DNA of 64,000 bases from Eutypella sp. D-1. Lineage: Eukaryota; Ascomycota; Sordariomycetes; Xylariales; Diatrypaceae. The stretch covers positions 744,001-808,000 of the forward strand of contig JAJTTP010000017.1 in the NCBI GenBank assembly GCA_023313575.1, given 5' to 3'. Within the stretch, counting starts at the first letter, position 1; each line of letters starts with the position of its first letter. Both the position numbers and the translations under genes were made by a program. Under the pieces are notes generated by a model. The model was given only the letters and a program-made list of their open reading frames with translations. It searched no databases and was not told the DNA's origin. This document shows positions 46,700 to 58,783 of the stretch, one piece after another.

Positions 46700-48455
46700 C
46701 GATCGATTAATAAATAAAAAGTAATATTAACCGTTAATAAAATTATAATAAAAATTAAAACGTTTATATTAAAAAAAATATAAAAATCGTTACCGTTTAA
46801 ACTTTAAATAAATAAAATAAAGTATTAAATTTATATATTTTATACGTATATAAAAGAATTAATAAATATTATAAAATATTTTAAAATTAATATAAAAATA
46901 ATAAAAGCTAAAATGTTTATAATAAACGGTAAACCGCCGGCGGATATAAAAAATACGTTAAATATATTTAAAAATATAAAAACCAAGCCGAAAAAAGTAT
47001 TAAAAACGGTTAATAAATTACCGGCGGATATAAAAAATATATTCGGGATACCGGGTAACGTAAAAACCGGACCGGGAAAAAAAGTAATAAAATAATTAAT
47101 TATTAAAAAAATATTAATACCGGGGTTAAAAAAAACGTTATTAAAAAGTATATATTAAAAAGGGTTAATTATAAATATATTTTAAAAAGTTTATCGGTAA
47201 TTATATAAAATTATAACGGGCGTATAAATAAAACGGGGCGTAATAACGATTATTTTATAAATATTTACTATATAATAAATAGGATTACGTTTAAAATAAA
47301 AAAAATTAAGTTTTTTTTTATTATATTATGTTTTTTTATTTAATTTTAAACTTTAAATAAAAAGCGTTAATTAAATTATTAACTCGATATTAAAAATATT
47401 TTATTTAAAAAATTATAAATAAAATCCGTTTAATTATAAAATAATTACGTATCGGGAAAATAATAATCAGTTTTAATTAACGATATTAAATTATTATTAT
47501 TTTTAATTTAAAACGGTAATTAATAAACGTTTAATTATTAATAATAAACCGAAACATTTATTAATTAATATTTAAACGTAAAAATATTAAACCGGCGAAA
47601 TAATTAAATTTCCGAAATAATAATCCGGTTTTATTTAATATTATTAAACCCGAAAATTACGTAATTTTTATTTTTATAAATAACCCGGAATCCGAAATAA
47701 ATTTATTTTAAAACGTAAAGTTATTAATTAATATTTATAAAAAGGTTAATTAAAAAGCTTTTATATTAAACGTTAAAGTTTTATAAATAGTTTATAAAAA
47801 ATACAATATTTATAACTTTTTTTAAAGTTATAAAAATTTAATAACAATTAATCGGTAAATAATTAATATAATAATACCGAGATTAATTTATAACTAAATA
47901 TTTTTTTCCGTCGTAAATATAAAAAAAATAAATTTTTAAATTTTTACTTTTTTAATATAATAGCGGTATTAAATATTTAAATAAAATAATATAATATAAT
48001 AAAAATACGGTTTATTAAAAAGCCGGTTATTATTAAAGGGTACCCCGGGCATATAATAATTTTATTAATTATAACTTTTATTAAAAAATATTTATTTATA
48101 AATAATTATTATAATATTATATTAAAAGAAAATCGTTAAAAAATCGGTAAAATAAATTAATAAAATTAAAAGGTTAAATATAATAAAACAAAATTATAAA
48201 GCGATTAAAAATTAAACGGCCGGGTATAAATAAAAAATTATTAATAATATAACGATTAAAAGTAAAAAAAAAAATTTCCGATCGGACGTTAAAAAAAAGA
48301 AAAAGGAATAAATAAATAAATAAACCGGGGGGAAACTCCGTTTAAAATAATACGTAATAAAGTTTAATATTTAAGTAATAAAATATTAAAATAAACCGGT
48401 TTAAGCTCCGGGTTATTAAGGATTAATAGCCGAAAAAAAAAGGGTAATATAAAAA

Positions 48456-48652
48456 AGTAACCTTTAAACTTTTTAAGTTTAAAAAGTTATTAATTAACGC
48501 CTAGTTTTTAACCGGTAATTAATTATTATTAATTAATATATAAAACTTACCGGTTTTAACCGTATTTAAACTTATTAAATAAAAATATATAATTATATTT
48601 ACTTTTTAAAATTATTTATTATTATAAAGTTATTACGTTATAACGTTTATAA
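48456..48652. repeat. LTR-like direct repeat, copy 2 (older element)
   Basis: Direct-repeat partner of 45841-46012, preceded by a purine-rich run (GAAAAAAAAAGGG at about 48432-48444) that could be the polypurine tract of a retrotransposon. Exact ends are blurred by mutation. Confidence 0.55.
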
Positions 48653-48774
48653 ATAAAATTAAAAATAATATATTTTTATTTTAAATATTTATATTTTATA
48701 CTTTTTATATAACGTTATAAATATTATTATTAATATAAATATATATATTATTATACTTAACATATGTGACGGCT

Positions 48775-48967
48775 GGTTTATTCCTAACTATTAATTCAGT
48801 TAAAAGGTTTATGTTAATAAAAGTGTTAAGGTTTTTAAGCAATAAGTAATTACGTCTGGTAATAATAAAAAAAAAGGTGCTTTAAGTAATTAAATTATAT
48901 TATAAGCTGGTAAGTTTAAAAACTATTTAAAAAAAAAGGTAATAAACGTAGCTATATATTATTTATA
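48775..48967 (-). mobile_element. Left fragment of a reverse-oriented solo LTR, split by the gypsy insertion
   Basis: Reverse complement of the 3' half of the LTR family: begins TGTGACGGCTGG on the + strand (LTR 3' end reversed) and runs to the insertion site. Preceded by ACATA (48770-48774). Its other half is at 55836-56025. Confidence 0.8.
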
Positions 48968-48972
48968 TCTTT

Positions 48973-49388
48973 TGTTATGGCCTGACTAGGCCAAGTGGGG
49001 GCTGGTAACCTTATTTATTGGCGGTACTACCGGAAAAATAAAAACGTAAGCCAGCCATATTTAATAAGCTATAAAAAAAGCCATATATGGATCCGTTATG
49101 ATCTATGGATTTAAAGGTATTAGTTAAATCCGTTACGATCCAAAGATTTAATATAACCATATATTTCAGTGTTAGGAATAAAGGACATAAAATAATATAT
49201 AGCTACGTTTATTACCTTTTTTTTAAATAATTTTTAAGCTTATTAGCTTATAATATAACTTAGTTATTTAAAATACCCTTTTTTTTATTATTATTAAACG
49301 TGATTATTTATTATTTAAAACCTTTAATATTCTTGTTAATATAAACCTCTCGATTGGATTAATAATTAGGAATAAACTAGCCGTTATA
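48973..49388 (+). repeat. 5' LTR of the gypsy element
   Basis: About 416 bp, beginning TGTTATGGCCTG and ending AGCCGTTATA. Shares long blocks with the 3' LTR (GGGGCTGGTAACCTTATT, CCGGAAAAATAAAAACGTAA). The ends were fixed by the flanking TCTTT duplication. Confidence 0.9.
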
Positions 49389-49739
49389 CGTTATAAGTTT
49401 TTATTTAATAATGTTATTAATTTTAAATAATATCCGATACCATGTTTTTTTTAAGTTAAAACCTTTAGTAAATTATTAAATTATTACTTAAACGAATCGA
49501 ATAAATCGAATAAACGGCGATTATAGCCGTAATTTAAAGGATTATACCTGTTAAATTTAAGCTTAAAAAACCTGGACCTTATAATGGTATTACCCCTGTA
49601 TAACCTTTTTTTATTATAATTACGGTTTACCTATATTAATAACGTTATATATTAACCGAAAAAGCCGATAAAATTCTCGATATTGCTTTATGCTTTACCG
49701 GAAAAATAACTTAATAATTTAAACCTACTTTAAATGCTT

Positions 49740-50330
49740 TCGTAAAAATAGAAAAAAAAGAAAAAATTACGGAAATTAAACGTTTTTTTAAAAAGTACGA
49801 GAATTTTATGGAAAAAGTAAAAACTAATTACGGAAACCCAGATAAGGCCCGAGCCGTTATATAATAACTTTTAAACTTTAAACAAAAAGGAATAGCTTAT
49901 ATTTACGCCGCGTAATTTAAATAGCTTATAATAAAAACTGATTAAAAAAACGATAAATCTTTTATCGATACGTTTTACTAAAGATTTAAGGATACGGTTA
50001 AAGATAAAATCATTTTATATAACAGATTAAACATTATTAACAAATTTATTACTTTAATAATTAAAATCGATAATAAATAATTTAAATAACGTTAGGAAAA
50101 AAAAGGATATTATATATTTAAAGGATTTAAAAGATATTAAAATAATAAAAATTAGGATTAAAAGCTTACCGATATATTTTACGGGACGGTATTAGGACTT
50201 ATGTCGTTTAATATGATACGAAAAAATAAATAATAAATTAAATATTATAATTATGGCAAAATAGGATATTTTAAAAAAGAATATAAAAGATTTAAGCAAG
50301 ATAGAAATTAAAAACTTATACCCGAAAAAA
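49740..50330 (+). pseudogene. Decayed gag of the gypsy element
   Basis: Stop-riddled frame with gag-like text (NYGNPDKARA, then RFKDTVKDKI) and, at 50243-50284, a CX2CX4HX4C zinc-knuckle position in which the cysteines and histidine now read Tyr, as expected for G-to-A/C-to-T decay. Not translatable. Confidence 0.75.
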
Positions 50331-52019
50331 AGTAACCTTTTGCCGGTAAAAAAACGTTCGGAATAATCCGCCGCGTATATTCGGATAATAATATCTATTA
50401 ATAAAAATTATAAAAGGTTAAATAATTAACTTAAGCCGTAATAAAATAATAACGTTAATAATAATAAAATAAATACCTCGATAATAATAAAAAAAAAGTT
50501 TTTACGGAAGCTTATTACGCGGAAAAGGAAAAAACAAAACGATTAATTAATTAACTTAAAAAACGATAAAATTATAAACTATAAAAAATATACGGCATTT
50601 ATATTAAACGATTTTAATAACGTTTTAAAAAATAACGATTTAAAATTTATTTATAATAATTTCGTAATTAAGATAAATTTATTAATTAAAAAATCTAAAT
50701 TCGGATGCCATATTTTTTAAAATATCCCGTTAATTGCCGAAAATACGAATATTACTAGCATAAGGAACGAAAAATCGGTATTATTAACCGAATTAAATAA
50801 ATGGTTAAAAAAGGATTCGATTTTTTATAATAAAAAAAAGACAAAACCGATCGATAATGGTATAAAAAAATTACATATTATATTAACCGCGTACCGTATG
50901 GTTAAAAGTGGTTAAAAAAAATATTTTGCCCCGGAAAATATTAGGTATGCCATTATAACGAATATATATATTAGATAATAAAAGCTATAAAGATCCGGAA
51001 CGAGATCGAATAATAAGAATACGAAATCCGATATTAAAAAAATAAGTTATTAAGCGCCGATTTATACGTTTATAAGGATTTGTTAAAAAGAATAACTTTT
51101 AATAAGATTAGTTTTAAATATTTTTACGAAAATTTAATAATAAAGGAATAACCGTATACATAAAAGGAATTTAATAAAAAAGAATTTTATAATAATTTAC
51201 GTAACGTTATATAAGTTTATAACGAAAATTTAGAAAGTTAAGGCCGCTTATATTAAGGTTATAAAGCGGTATTATAAGGTTTAAAAACGTAATATAATAT
51301 TTATAAACCATTTTAAAAATTTAAAAACGATACGGATATATTATAATACGAATAAAAGTTAAGGATAATTAATATACCGTTATAATGGATAACGGAGCTG
51401 ACGGTAATTATATAATTTTAAAATTATATAATAAGTTATAACTATTATAAAAAAAGAAATAATACCTTTATAACATAATAAGAACCGAAGGTTATACTTT
51501 TTAGTATAACGAAAAAAAAATATTACGGGAAACCGATTAATTTAACGTATATATCGAAAAATAAAAATAAAACGTTATTTTCGATATTATATTTTTAAAA
51601 GGATATAATATAATCTTTAAGTAATTATAACTATATTAATATAATTTATCGATTAATTAAAAAACTGGCTAAATAATATTTCCTTATTTTTTAAAAACCG
51701 ACGATAATTTAAAAAAGAAATCTTAATATTTAACGGATAATAAATACGGGCATAAGGATACGATAAAAACCTTATTAAAAAGAATACGACGAATTAAAAA
51801 AAAAAGATACGAAAAAAGGATTAAATAAATTATTATATTTATCCGATAACGATTCCGCTTTTTTAACAGTATTTTGGAAAAAAAAAATACGATAATATTA
51901 TAAATACGTAACGTATTACCATAATATTATTAATACGATAAAATGTTTCGCGAAAAATTTGAAAAAAAATTATTAAACCGTAATAAATAAAATTATAAGA
52001 TTATCTTTATAAAAAAAAA

Positions 52020-54560
52020 GACGTTACGATTTTATAAAATTTATAACCTTAACGAAATCGAATTTAAGGAATTACAAAAGTACCTCGAAAATAAATTAGC
52101 AAAAAGATATATTCGACGATCGAAATTATTAATAAAATACCTTATTATATTTATGCTTAAAAAAAATAATAAATTACGATTAATAATTAATTATCGATAA
52201 TTAAACGAAATTACTGTTAAAAACCGAATACCGTTATTATTTATTATTAAAATAAAGGACCGCTTATACGGAGCTAAATAGTTTATTACTTTAAACTTTA
52301 AAGATAGATATTATTATATTAGGATTAAACCCGGAAATAAGTAAAAAATAGCCTTTAAAACGAAATACGGCTTATTTAAATATTTAATTATGTTTTTCGG
52401 ATTAATTAACGTATTAACATTATTTTAACGTATAATTAACCACGTATTACGAGAATATTTTAATGTTTTCGTTATTTATTATTTCGATAATATCCTTATT
52501 TACTCGGAATTAGAAAAATAATATAAAAAACATATATATAAAATATTATAAATATTATAAAATATTAACTTATTAATAGAACCCGAAAAAAGTGTATTTT
52601 ATATATAAAAAATGGAATTCCTCGGATATATTATTATTTTTAAATATATTAAAATAAACCTTAAAAAAATCGCAATTATTAAAAACTAAAAAGTGCTTAT
52701 TAATATAAAAAAAGTATAAGCCTTTTTCGGTTTAATAAATTATTATCGGAAATTTATACGATAATTTAAACATATTGTAACACCTTTTACGGAATTAATA
52801 AAAAAGGATAAACGGTTTATATAAATTAATAAGTTAAATAAATCTTTTAAAAAATTAAAAAACGTTATTATTAACGAATTAATATTTATTATATACGATT
52901 TTAAAAAACCTATTAAGTTAAAAACCGACGTTTCGGATTACGTTTTCGGAGCATAAATTAAATAACGAAATAAAGAAAAAAAATTATATTTTATCGCATT
53001 TTATTTTTATAAATTTATTAAAACCGAACTTAATTATCCGATTTACGATAAAAAATTTTTTATTATCGTTAACATATTTAAGGAATTTAAATATTACTTT
53101 ATAAAAAATATGCATTAAATTAAGGTTTATACCGACCATAAAAACATTGCATATTTTTTTATTACTTAAACCCTTAACGGAAAATAGTTATAATACGCCG
53201 AATATTTTACGGAATTCGATTACATTATTATTTATAAAAAAAAATTAAAAAACGGATAAGTAAATGTTATCAGTAAATAACCTATTATGGAAAAAAAGTA
53301 TATACTAATTAAACACGCGGTATTCCGATAAACGTTAAAAAAATATTTAAAATAACGATAAATTATTGCTATTAAAATTATTTAAAATAATTTATATAAG
53401 CAAATCGAATAATATAATAACGAACTATTAATAAAAAAATAAATAAAAAAGTTATAAATACCATAAAAACTATAAAAACAGTTAATATAAAAGATTTACG
53501 AACATCCTTTATACGGATATTTAGGAGATTATAAGATTTTTAAACGATTATAACGGACTTATATATTTAATAAAATAAAATTAATAATATAATAAATATA
53601 ATAACGATATAATATATATGGAAAAATTAAAATAAAACGATATAAACTTTACGGAAAATTATAACCATTACTAATTAATAAATAATTATAAAAATTTATT
53701 ACATTTAACTTTATTACTAAATTACTAATATTAAAAGATTTAATAATATATAACGGCTATAATAATATATTCGTAATTATTAACCGATTTATAAAAATTT
53801 TTTATTTTATCTTATATAACGAAAATACCGACGTAAAGTAAATGGCATATATTTTCTTATAATATATTATAATAATATACGGCTTTATATTCGAAATTAT
53901 TTCCGATAAAAAAACGATATTCGTATCGAAATTTTAATAAAATTTTATAATAAGATTAGGATTAAACTTTAAGCTTATAATAATTTTTAAACCTTAAATA
54001 AACGGATAAATAAAACGAATTAATTAAACGTTAAAAACTTACTTTTAATAATATATTAATTATAAGCAAAATAATTAAGTAAAATGGTTATTTATCGCAT
54101 AATTAGCTTATAATATAGCTTATTATAAAAATATACGGATAATATTTATTAACGTTAATTTCGGATTTACCCTAAACATTTACCGAGATACTTATAAAAA
54201 AAAACCAGATAATATTAAAGCTATACTAATATCGGAATAACTTAAATAATTACATAAAAAAATAAAAATAAAGCTCGAACTTATACGCTAACGAATAAGC
54301 AAATATTATAATTAAAAAAGGTTAAAAAGATTAACTTTTTTAAAAAAAGATATAATTTATTTAGTTATAAAAAATATTATAATAAAACGACTTAATAAAA
54401 AATTCGATTATAAATATATCGGACCGTACCTAATTATTAAAAAAATATTAAAAAATAATTACGAATTAAATTTATTATTAAAAATCAGGATCTATTTAAT
54501 TTTTTATATTTCTTTATTTAAAGACGTAACGAATATAAACATTATAAAAATAAGATAAAA
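52020..54560 (+). pseudogene. Decayed pol (RT, RNase H, integrase) of the gypsy element
   Basis: RT text is readable through stops: LNEITVKNRIP, then RIKPGNK, and the active-site block at 52480-52491 reads YFDN, a mutated form of the usual Tyr-X-Asp-Asp. RNase H is suggested by KTDVSDYVFGA at about 52920-52955. Integrase is suggested by HPLYGYLGDY at about 53500 and by downstream core text up to about 54250. The frame is offset by one base (-1) from gag. Confidence 0.78.
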
Positions 54561-55413
54561 TAATGTCGAAATAAAAGCAAATAAATACGAAACGGAGAAA
54601 ATTTTAAACGTGTAAATAAAAGATGGATAAATAAAATATAAGGTTAAATAAAAAGGATATAATAACTCCGAAAATATATAAAAACCTATTAATTACTTAA
54701 TAAACGCTTAACGTTTTTTAAAGAATTTTTATTAACGTTAACGGAAGCGTTAATAAAAATAATATTTTAATTAAAATTACCCGATATATCCATTTTAAAC
54801 TAATTAAAATCCGAAATAACCTTAGGATTTACCGACGTTTTAATAAACCCCGTAAGATACGCATTTTCCGCCCGACGTTTTTCCTCCTTTAAATTTTCTA
54901 ATTTTTTTAAAAATTAAAAATTATAACGAACCATCTTTTTCTTACGATATCGAAAAAACTTTTATAATTTTTAAAAACGTTAAAAATACGTAATAACCTC
55001 GTTTATCTCCTTTTAGGAACGAAGGAGTTATTTTTTAATTAATATTTCCTTACGTTTTAAACGATCTTATTTATAAACGATGTTTTAAAAAAAATTAATT
55101 AAAATCTTTAAGCTATTATATTACCGCTTATATAAAATGCAATTTTAATAATAAATAAAGCCTTTAAATATTATACACTATTTTTTATAACAAAAATAAA
55201 AGGAATAAAGCATAATTTCGAAACTAAAAGATAAAATATAAAAAATAAAAGCTTTATAACCGTCCCGTTAATTAAAACGGCAATAAGATTTAAAAATACG
55301 ATTAATTATAATAAAAGGATAAAAAAACATAAAGACGGAAAAAACTTATAAAGAATAAATAAAAGCACGGAAGTTAAGTTTTAAGGATAAAAACCTTAAA
55401 AAAGGAGAAATCG

Positions 55414-55830
55414 TATTATGGCCTGATTAAGCCAAATAGGGGCTGGTAACCTTATTCGTTAACGGTATTACCGGAAAAATAAAAACGTAAGCCAGCTATA
55501 TTTAATAAGTTATAAAAAAAGCCATATATAGATCCGTCATAATTTATAGATTTAAAAATATTAATTAAATCCGTTACGATTTAAAGATTTAACATAACCA
55601 TATATTCTAATATTAAAAATAAAAAATATAAAATAATATATAATTACGTTTATTACCTTTTTTTTTAAATAATCTTTAAACTTACTAGTTTATAATATAA
55701 CTTAATTACTTAAAATACCTTTTTCTTTATTATTACCAGACGTGATTACTTATTGTTTAAAACCCTTAACACTCTTATTAATATAGACCCTTTAACTGGA
55801 CTAATAGTTAGGAATAGACCAGCCGTTATA
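55414..55830 (+). repeat. 3' LTR of the gypsy element
   Basis: About 417 bp. The first bases read TATTATGG where the 5' LTR has TGTTATGG, a TG-to-TA change. Ends AGCCGTTATA directly before the TCTTT duplication. Confidence 0.9.
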
Positions 55831-55835
55831 TCTTT

Positions 55836-56025
55836 TATTTTTAACATTAAAATATATGGTTGCTGTTAGATTATTAAGATTATTACCGATTTAACCGATC
55901 CTTTTTAGTTATATAGCGTATATGGCTTATTTTAATATGGTTATCTTTTTTTTTAAAACTTAAGTTAAGGATCTTTTCTTACTGTGTTAGCCCCATTAGG
56001 CCCAATGGCCCGACCGGTTATAACA
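55836..56025 (-). mobile_element. Right fragment of the reverse-oriented solo LTR
   Basis: Reverse complement of the LTR 5' half: on the minus strand it starts TGTTATAACCGG at 56025 and runs to AACCATATATTTTAATG and the insertion point. Followed by ACATA (56026-56030), the same 5 bp as left of 48775. Together with 48775-48972 it makes one complete LTR interrupted by the gypsy element. Confidence 0.8.
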
Positions 56026-56363
56026 ACATATATACCATTTTAATCCCCGTTTTATAAGCTATATAACAGTATAAAAAAGTTAAATTTTAAACCTTTAAAT
56101 AAATAATTATAAGTTATGTTAATATTTATATATTTATTATAATAATATAAAATATTTAATATTTTATATTTTATAACGATATATATTAAAACTTATTATT
56201 TTATTTTAAAAATATAAATATTTATAATATATTTTTATATTTATTATATATTAAATTAAAAATTTAAAATATTAAAAATAACTTTTTAAGTTTATTACTT
56301 TAATATTTAATAATAATATTTTTAAAAATTATAATTAAATATAAAAGAAAGATATTATAACGT

Positions 56364-56466
56364 ATTTTAAAACCGCTTATTTTTGCGATTTTTCTTAATG
56401 GCGTAAATAAAAAATAAAATATAAAAAAAGTAAGCGTTAAGGGGTCTGGGCGTTATAAGGGTTGTT
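56364..56466. repeat. Right arm of the long inverted repeat bracketing the island
   Basis: Reverse-complement partner of 45402-45506: ATTTTAAAACCGCTTA at 56364-56379 and TAAGCGTTAAGGGG at 56431-56444, followed by CGTTATAAGGGTTGTT. A further partial copy of the outer end (AAAGGTTGTTTTTTTATATT) lies at about 56537-56556. Confidence 0.7.
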
Positions 56467-56604
56467 ATTTTAAATATAACGTTTATAACGCTATTATTTA
56501 TTAAAACCGAGGCCTGATAATATAAGGTAATAAAAAGGTTGTTTTTTTATATTATCTACAACTTTGTTATCTATCCAGGAGTTTAGGTCCATTAATGGAA
56601 TATC

Positions 56605-57559
56605 CAGAACAAGTTTTTGCCTCACTTCTTATATGTGAGTGCTCTCCTTGCCTTCTTTCAGTCAATTCATACTGATATTACTGACAATATCCATTTGGGT
56701 GCCGTGTTCTACGGTCCGATTTCCATGTGTATCAAGGTTGCCATCCTGGTCACCTGGCTCCGTATCTTCGTGCCCGCGGGTCAACGTAATGCAATTTTCT
56801 GGATACTTCACACTCTTATCTGGGTTAATAGCGTCTTCTATGTTATCACGACGTTGACTGAGATATTTCGCTGCTGGCCGCGAGAAAAGATTTGGAACCC
56901 CTTTTTCGAAGGCGGGACCTGCCCACTAGATATCGAAGCTCAGAACATCTCAACGAGCGTTCTCAACTTCATATCTGATACGACTATCATTGTCATGCCG
57001 CAGTGGATCATCTGGAAACTCCAGATGCCACGCAGCCGGAAATGGGGTTTATTCGTGATCGGGCTCGGGTACGTACATTCCCTTACTCACTGCGGCCGAA
57101 CCCTACACTGACATGCGGGCCTGCCCAAGTGCTTGGACCTTTGGCGTGATTCGCACGATCTACTTTGTTAAGTTATTGTCATCCGAGGATGTGGTCTACC
57201 AAATGTCTGGCGTCGCTATCTGGACCATCTGGGAAGTGACAATTGGATTTCTCATCATGGGCATTCCTGCTTTCCCTAGAGCCGTCAAAAGTCTGCCGAT
57301 GTCGGAATCCATCGCTTCTTTCTTTCGGTCGTTGTCAAGCAGTATCCACTCGAGCGGCGTACGATCAATTGTCCCTCAGTGGCAGATGTACAAGCCGAGA
57401 TCTCGAAAACGCCCTCGCGGTCTCTGGGAAATCAGCGAGCTAGAATCGCATGACCTGGTTTCACTGAGAAGTGTTAATGATTTCGACAACAGTACAGGTA
57501 ATGCAGGTCTTGGGATGACAAAGGGGAACGACAATCTACACCCAACACAGACTGTGTAA
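56605..57559 (+). pseudogene. N-terminally truncated PTH11-like / fungal rhodopsin-domain membrane protein
   Basis: Integral membrane protein of the PTH11/SAT4-type family. Coding text runs from about 56605 to 57068, then 57130-57559, with a 61 bp intron (57069-57129) carrying a CACTGAC branch site. Visible segments correspond to the later transmembrane helices (YGPISMCIKVAILVTWLRIF; FWILHTLIWVNSVFYVITT; SDTTIIVMPQWIIWKLQMPR; WTIWEVTIGFLIMGIP), followed by a basic cytosolic tail. The usual first two or three helices (about 100 residues) are missing. A TAA lies just upstream (56599-56601), and AT-rich island DNA begins within 50 bp. No convincing ATG start exists. Probably a gene cut by the repeat island. 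An unseen distant first exon is the alternative. Confidence 0.68.
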
Positions 57560-58783
57560 TGATGAATTCCATGAAATAATTGCAAGAGTATATCTTCACC
57601 GATTATTTTCAGGTTCAAGCCTTCAAAATGAAGCGCACGGTGTATGCTGATATAGCATTCTTCTATGAACACGTATATTGAAAAATATATATAGTGGACA
57701 AGGGTATATACAAACTTATTTTACGTTATACATGATGTTGGGATTATGATTACCCCGTAAATAGTCTTCATATGCAGACCTTCCGGTGTTGGACACATCG
57801 CCGTACTGTGCAGTCCACTAAGATATCCTCGTATCTGGGAGCATGCGTCAAAATGTCGATGCTGGGCTTTTCACCGTTTTAAGCTGTCAACTGTCTAGCC
57901 ACCGACTCACTATGAGGTATGATTCTATGGTCAATTATGTACCTCTTTCCTCAAAGTACATCTACCTCTTAAAAAGAGGCCTCATTGGTCGTTGGTCTAG
58001 ACTACGACAGCATCCCCCCCTTGTTATTGATCATTGGAGATACAATTTGGGTTCTATTGAGGCGTTGTAAGCCGGGTATATCATATGTGCAGGCTGGTCA
58101 ACATCCGAACACAAAACCGCATCCATGCTCCAATGTCAAGAATTCGGACTCAGAAGGGTCCCGAAAGAATGGAACCCTAAGCAGGCTACAGGGAATAATG
58201 TCTTGCAATAAAGCTGTACAACGTGAGATTTCAAGCAGGCTGTGTAGAATGTGACATCAAGCCAGTTGCCGGAAAGCCAGCTGCATATGACAGCCAGGGA
58301 GCCACCGCTTATACCAATAGGTAGGTGACCAGTTGGCGGGCAAGGCAGAAGCAAAAACCTCATTAATTTCCATGCATGCTTGGATTGAAGCACTCGAACC
58401 CGCACATCACGTAGTACAGGCCACACACATGAATCGTCGCAGCCATGCTACAAAGCGGACCTACTGTTGGCTTCACGTTACATATTCCATCCAATTGATT
58501 TTCTCACTTCCTCCTTGCAACGCCTTCCAGCACTGCACCGCTATTGATACGGGTATCTAGGGGATACCGGCATCCAGCTCGCTTTAGGTCAGACTTGCAT
58601 GCGAAAGGACAATCGGGATTAGAAGATAACAAAATCACTTTCCAAAAGTACCCCTAAATATTACTCAAAACTATCCTTTTTTCACCTCCACCATCAACTA
58701 GACAACAAACAGCGAAGGGTTCACGTAGGGAAAGCGAAACCCGTGCCTGATTCTTCTGGGCATCTTCCACGTCACGTTCCACC
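57560..58783. other. Intergenic region, no gene recognised
   Basis: About 1.2 kb of normal-to-AT-rich DNA between the truncated membrane-protein gene and the acetyltransferase gene. Short frames at 57843-58254 and 58333-58560 have no recognised domain. It presumably contains the acetyltransferase promoter. Confidence 0.45.

Larger units (their letters stand above)
48973..55830 (+). mobile_element. Full-length Ty3/gypsy LTR retrotransposon, RIP-inactivated
   Basis: 6858 bp bounded by direct LTRs (48973-49388 and 55414-55830) and flanked on both sides by TCTTT (48968-48972, 55831-55835), a perfect 5 bp target duplication. Internal + strand text, interrupted by many stops, still shows gag with a zinc-knuckle position (50243-50284), then reverse transcriptase (about 52020-52650), RNase H (about 52900-53300) and integrase-like text (about 53480-54260): the Ty3/gypsy order. 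A polypurine tract (AAAAAAGGAGAAA) sits just before the 3' LTR. It encodes no functional protein now. Confidence 0.9.
44540..56570. repeat. AT-rich, RIP-degraded transposon island
   Basis: About 12 kb made almost wholly of A and T, with TpA-rich text and stop codons in every frame, ending sharply on both sides against normal-composition DNA. Copies of LTRs inside differ by TG-to-TA and CA-to-TA changes, the signature of repeat-induced point mutation. It contains at least one full Ty3/gypsy element, two solo LTRs of the same family and one older LTR-like pair. No intact gene is present. A lysine-rich frame at 46913-47095 is part of the decayed repeat. Confidence 0.9.

Noticed and set aside
46913..47095. 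60-residue lysine-rich open frame in the AT-rich island
   Set aside because: It lies inside RIP-degraded repeat DNA and has biased composition; treated as decayed transposon text.
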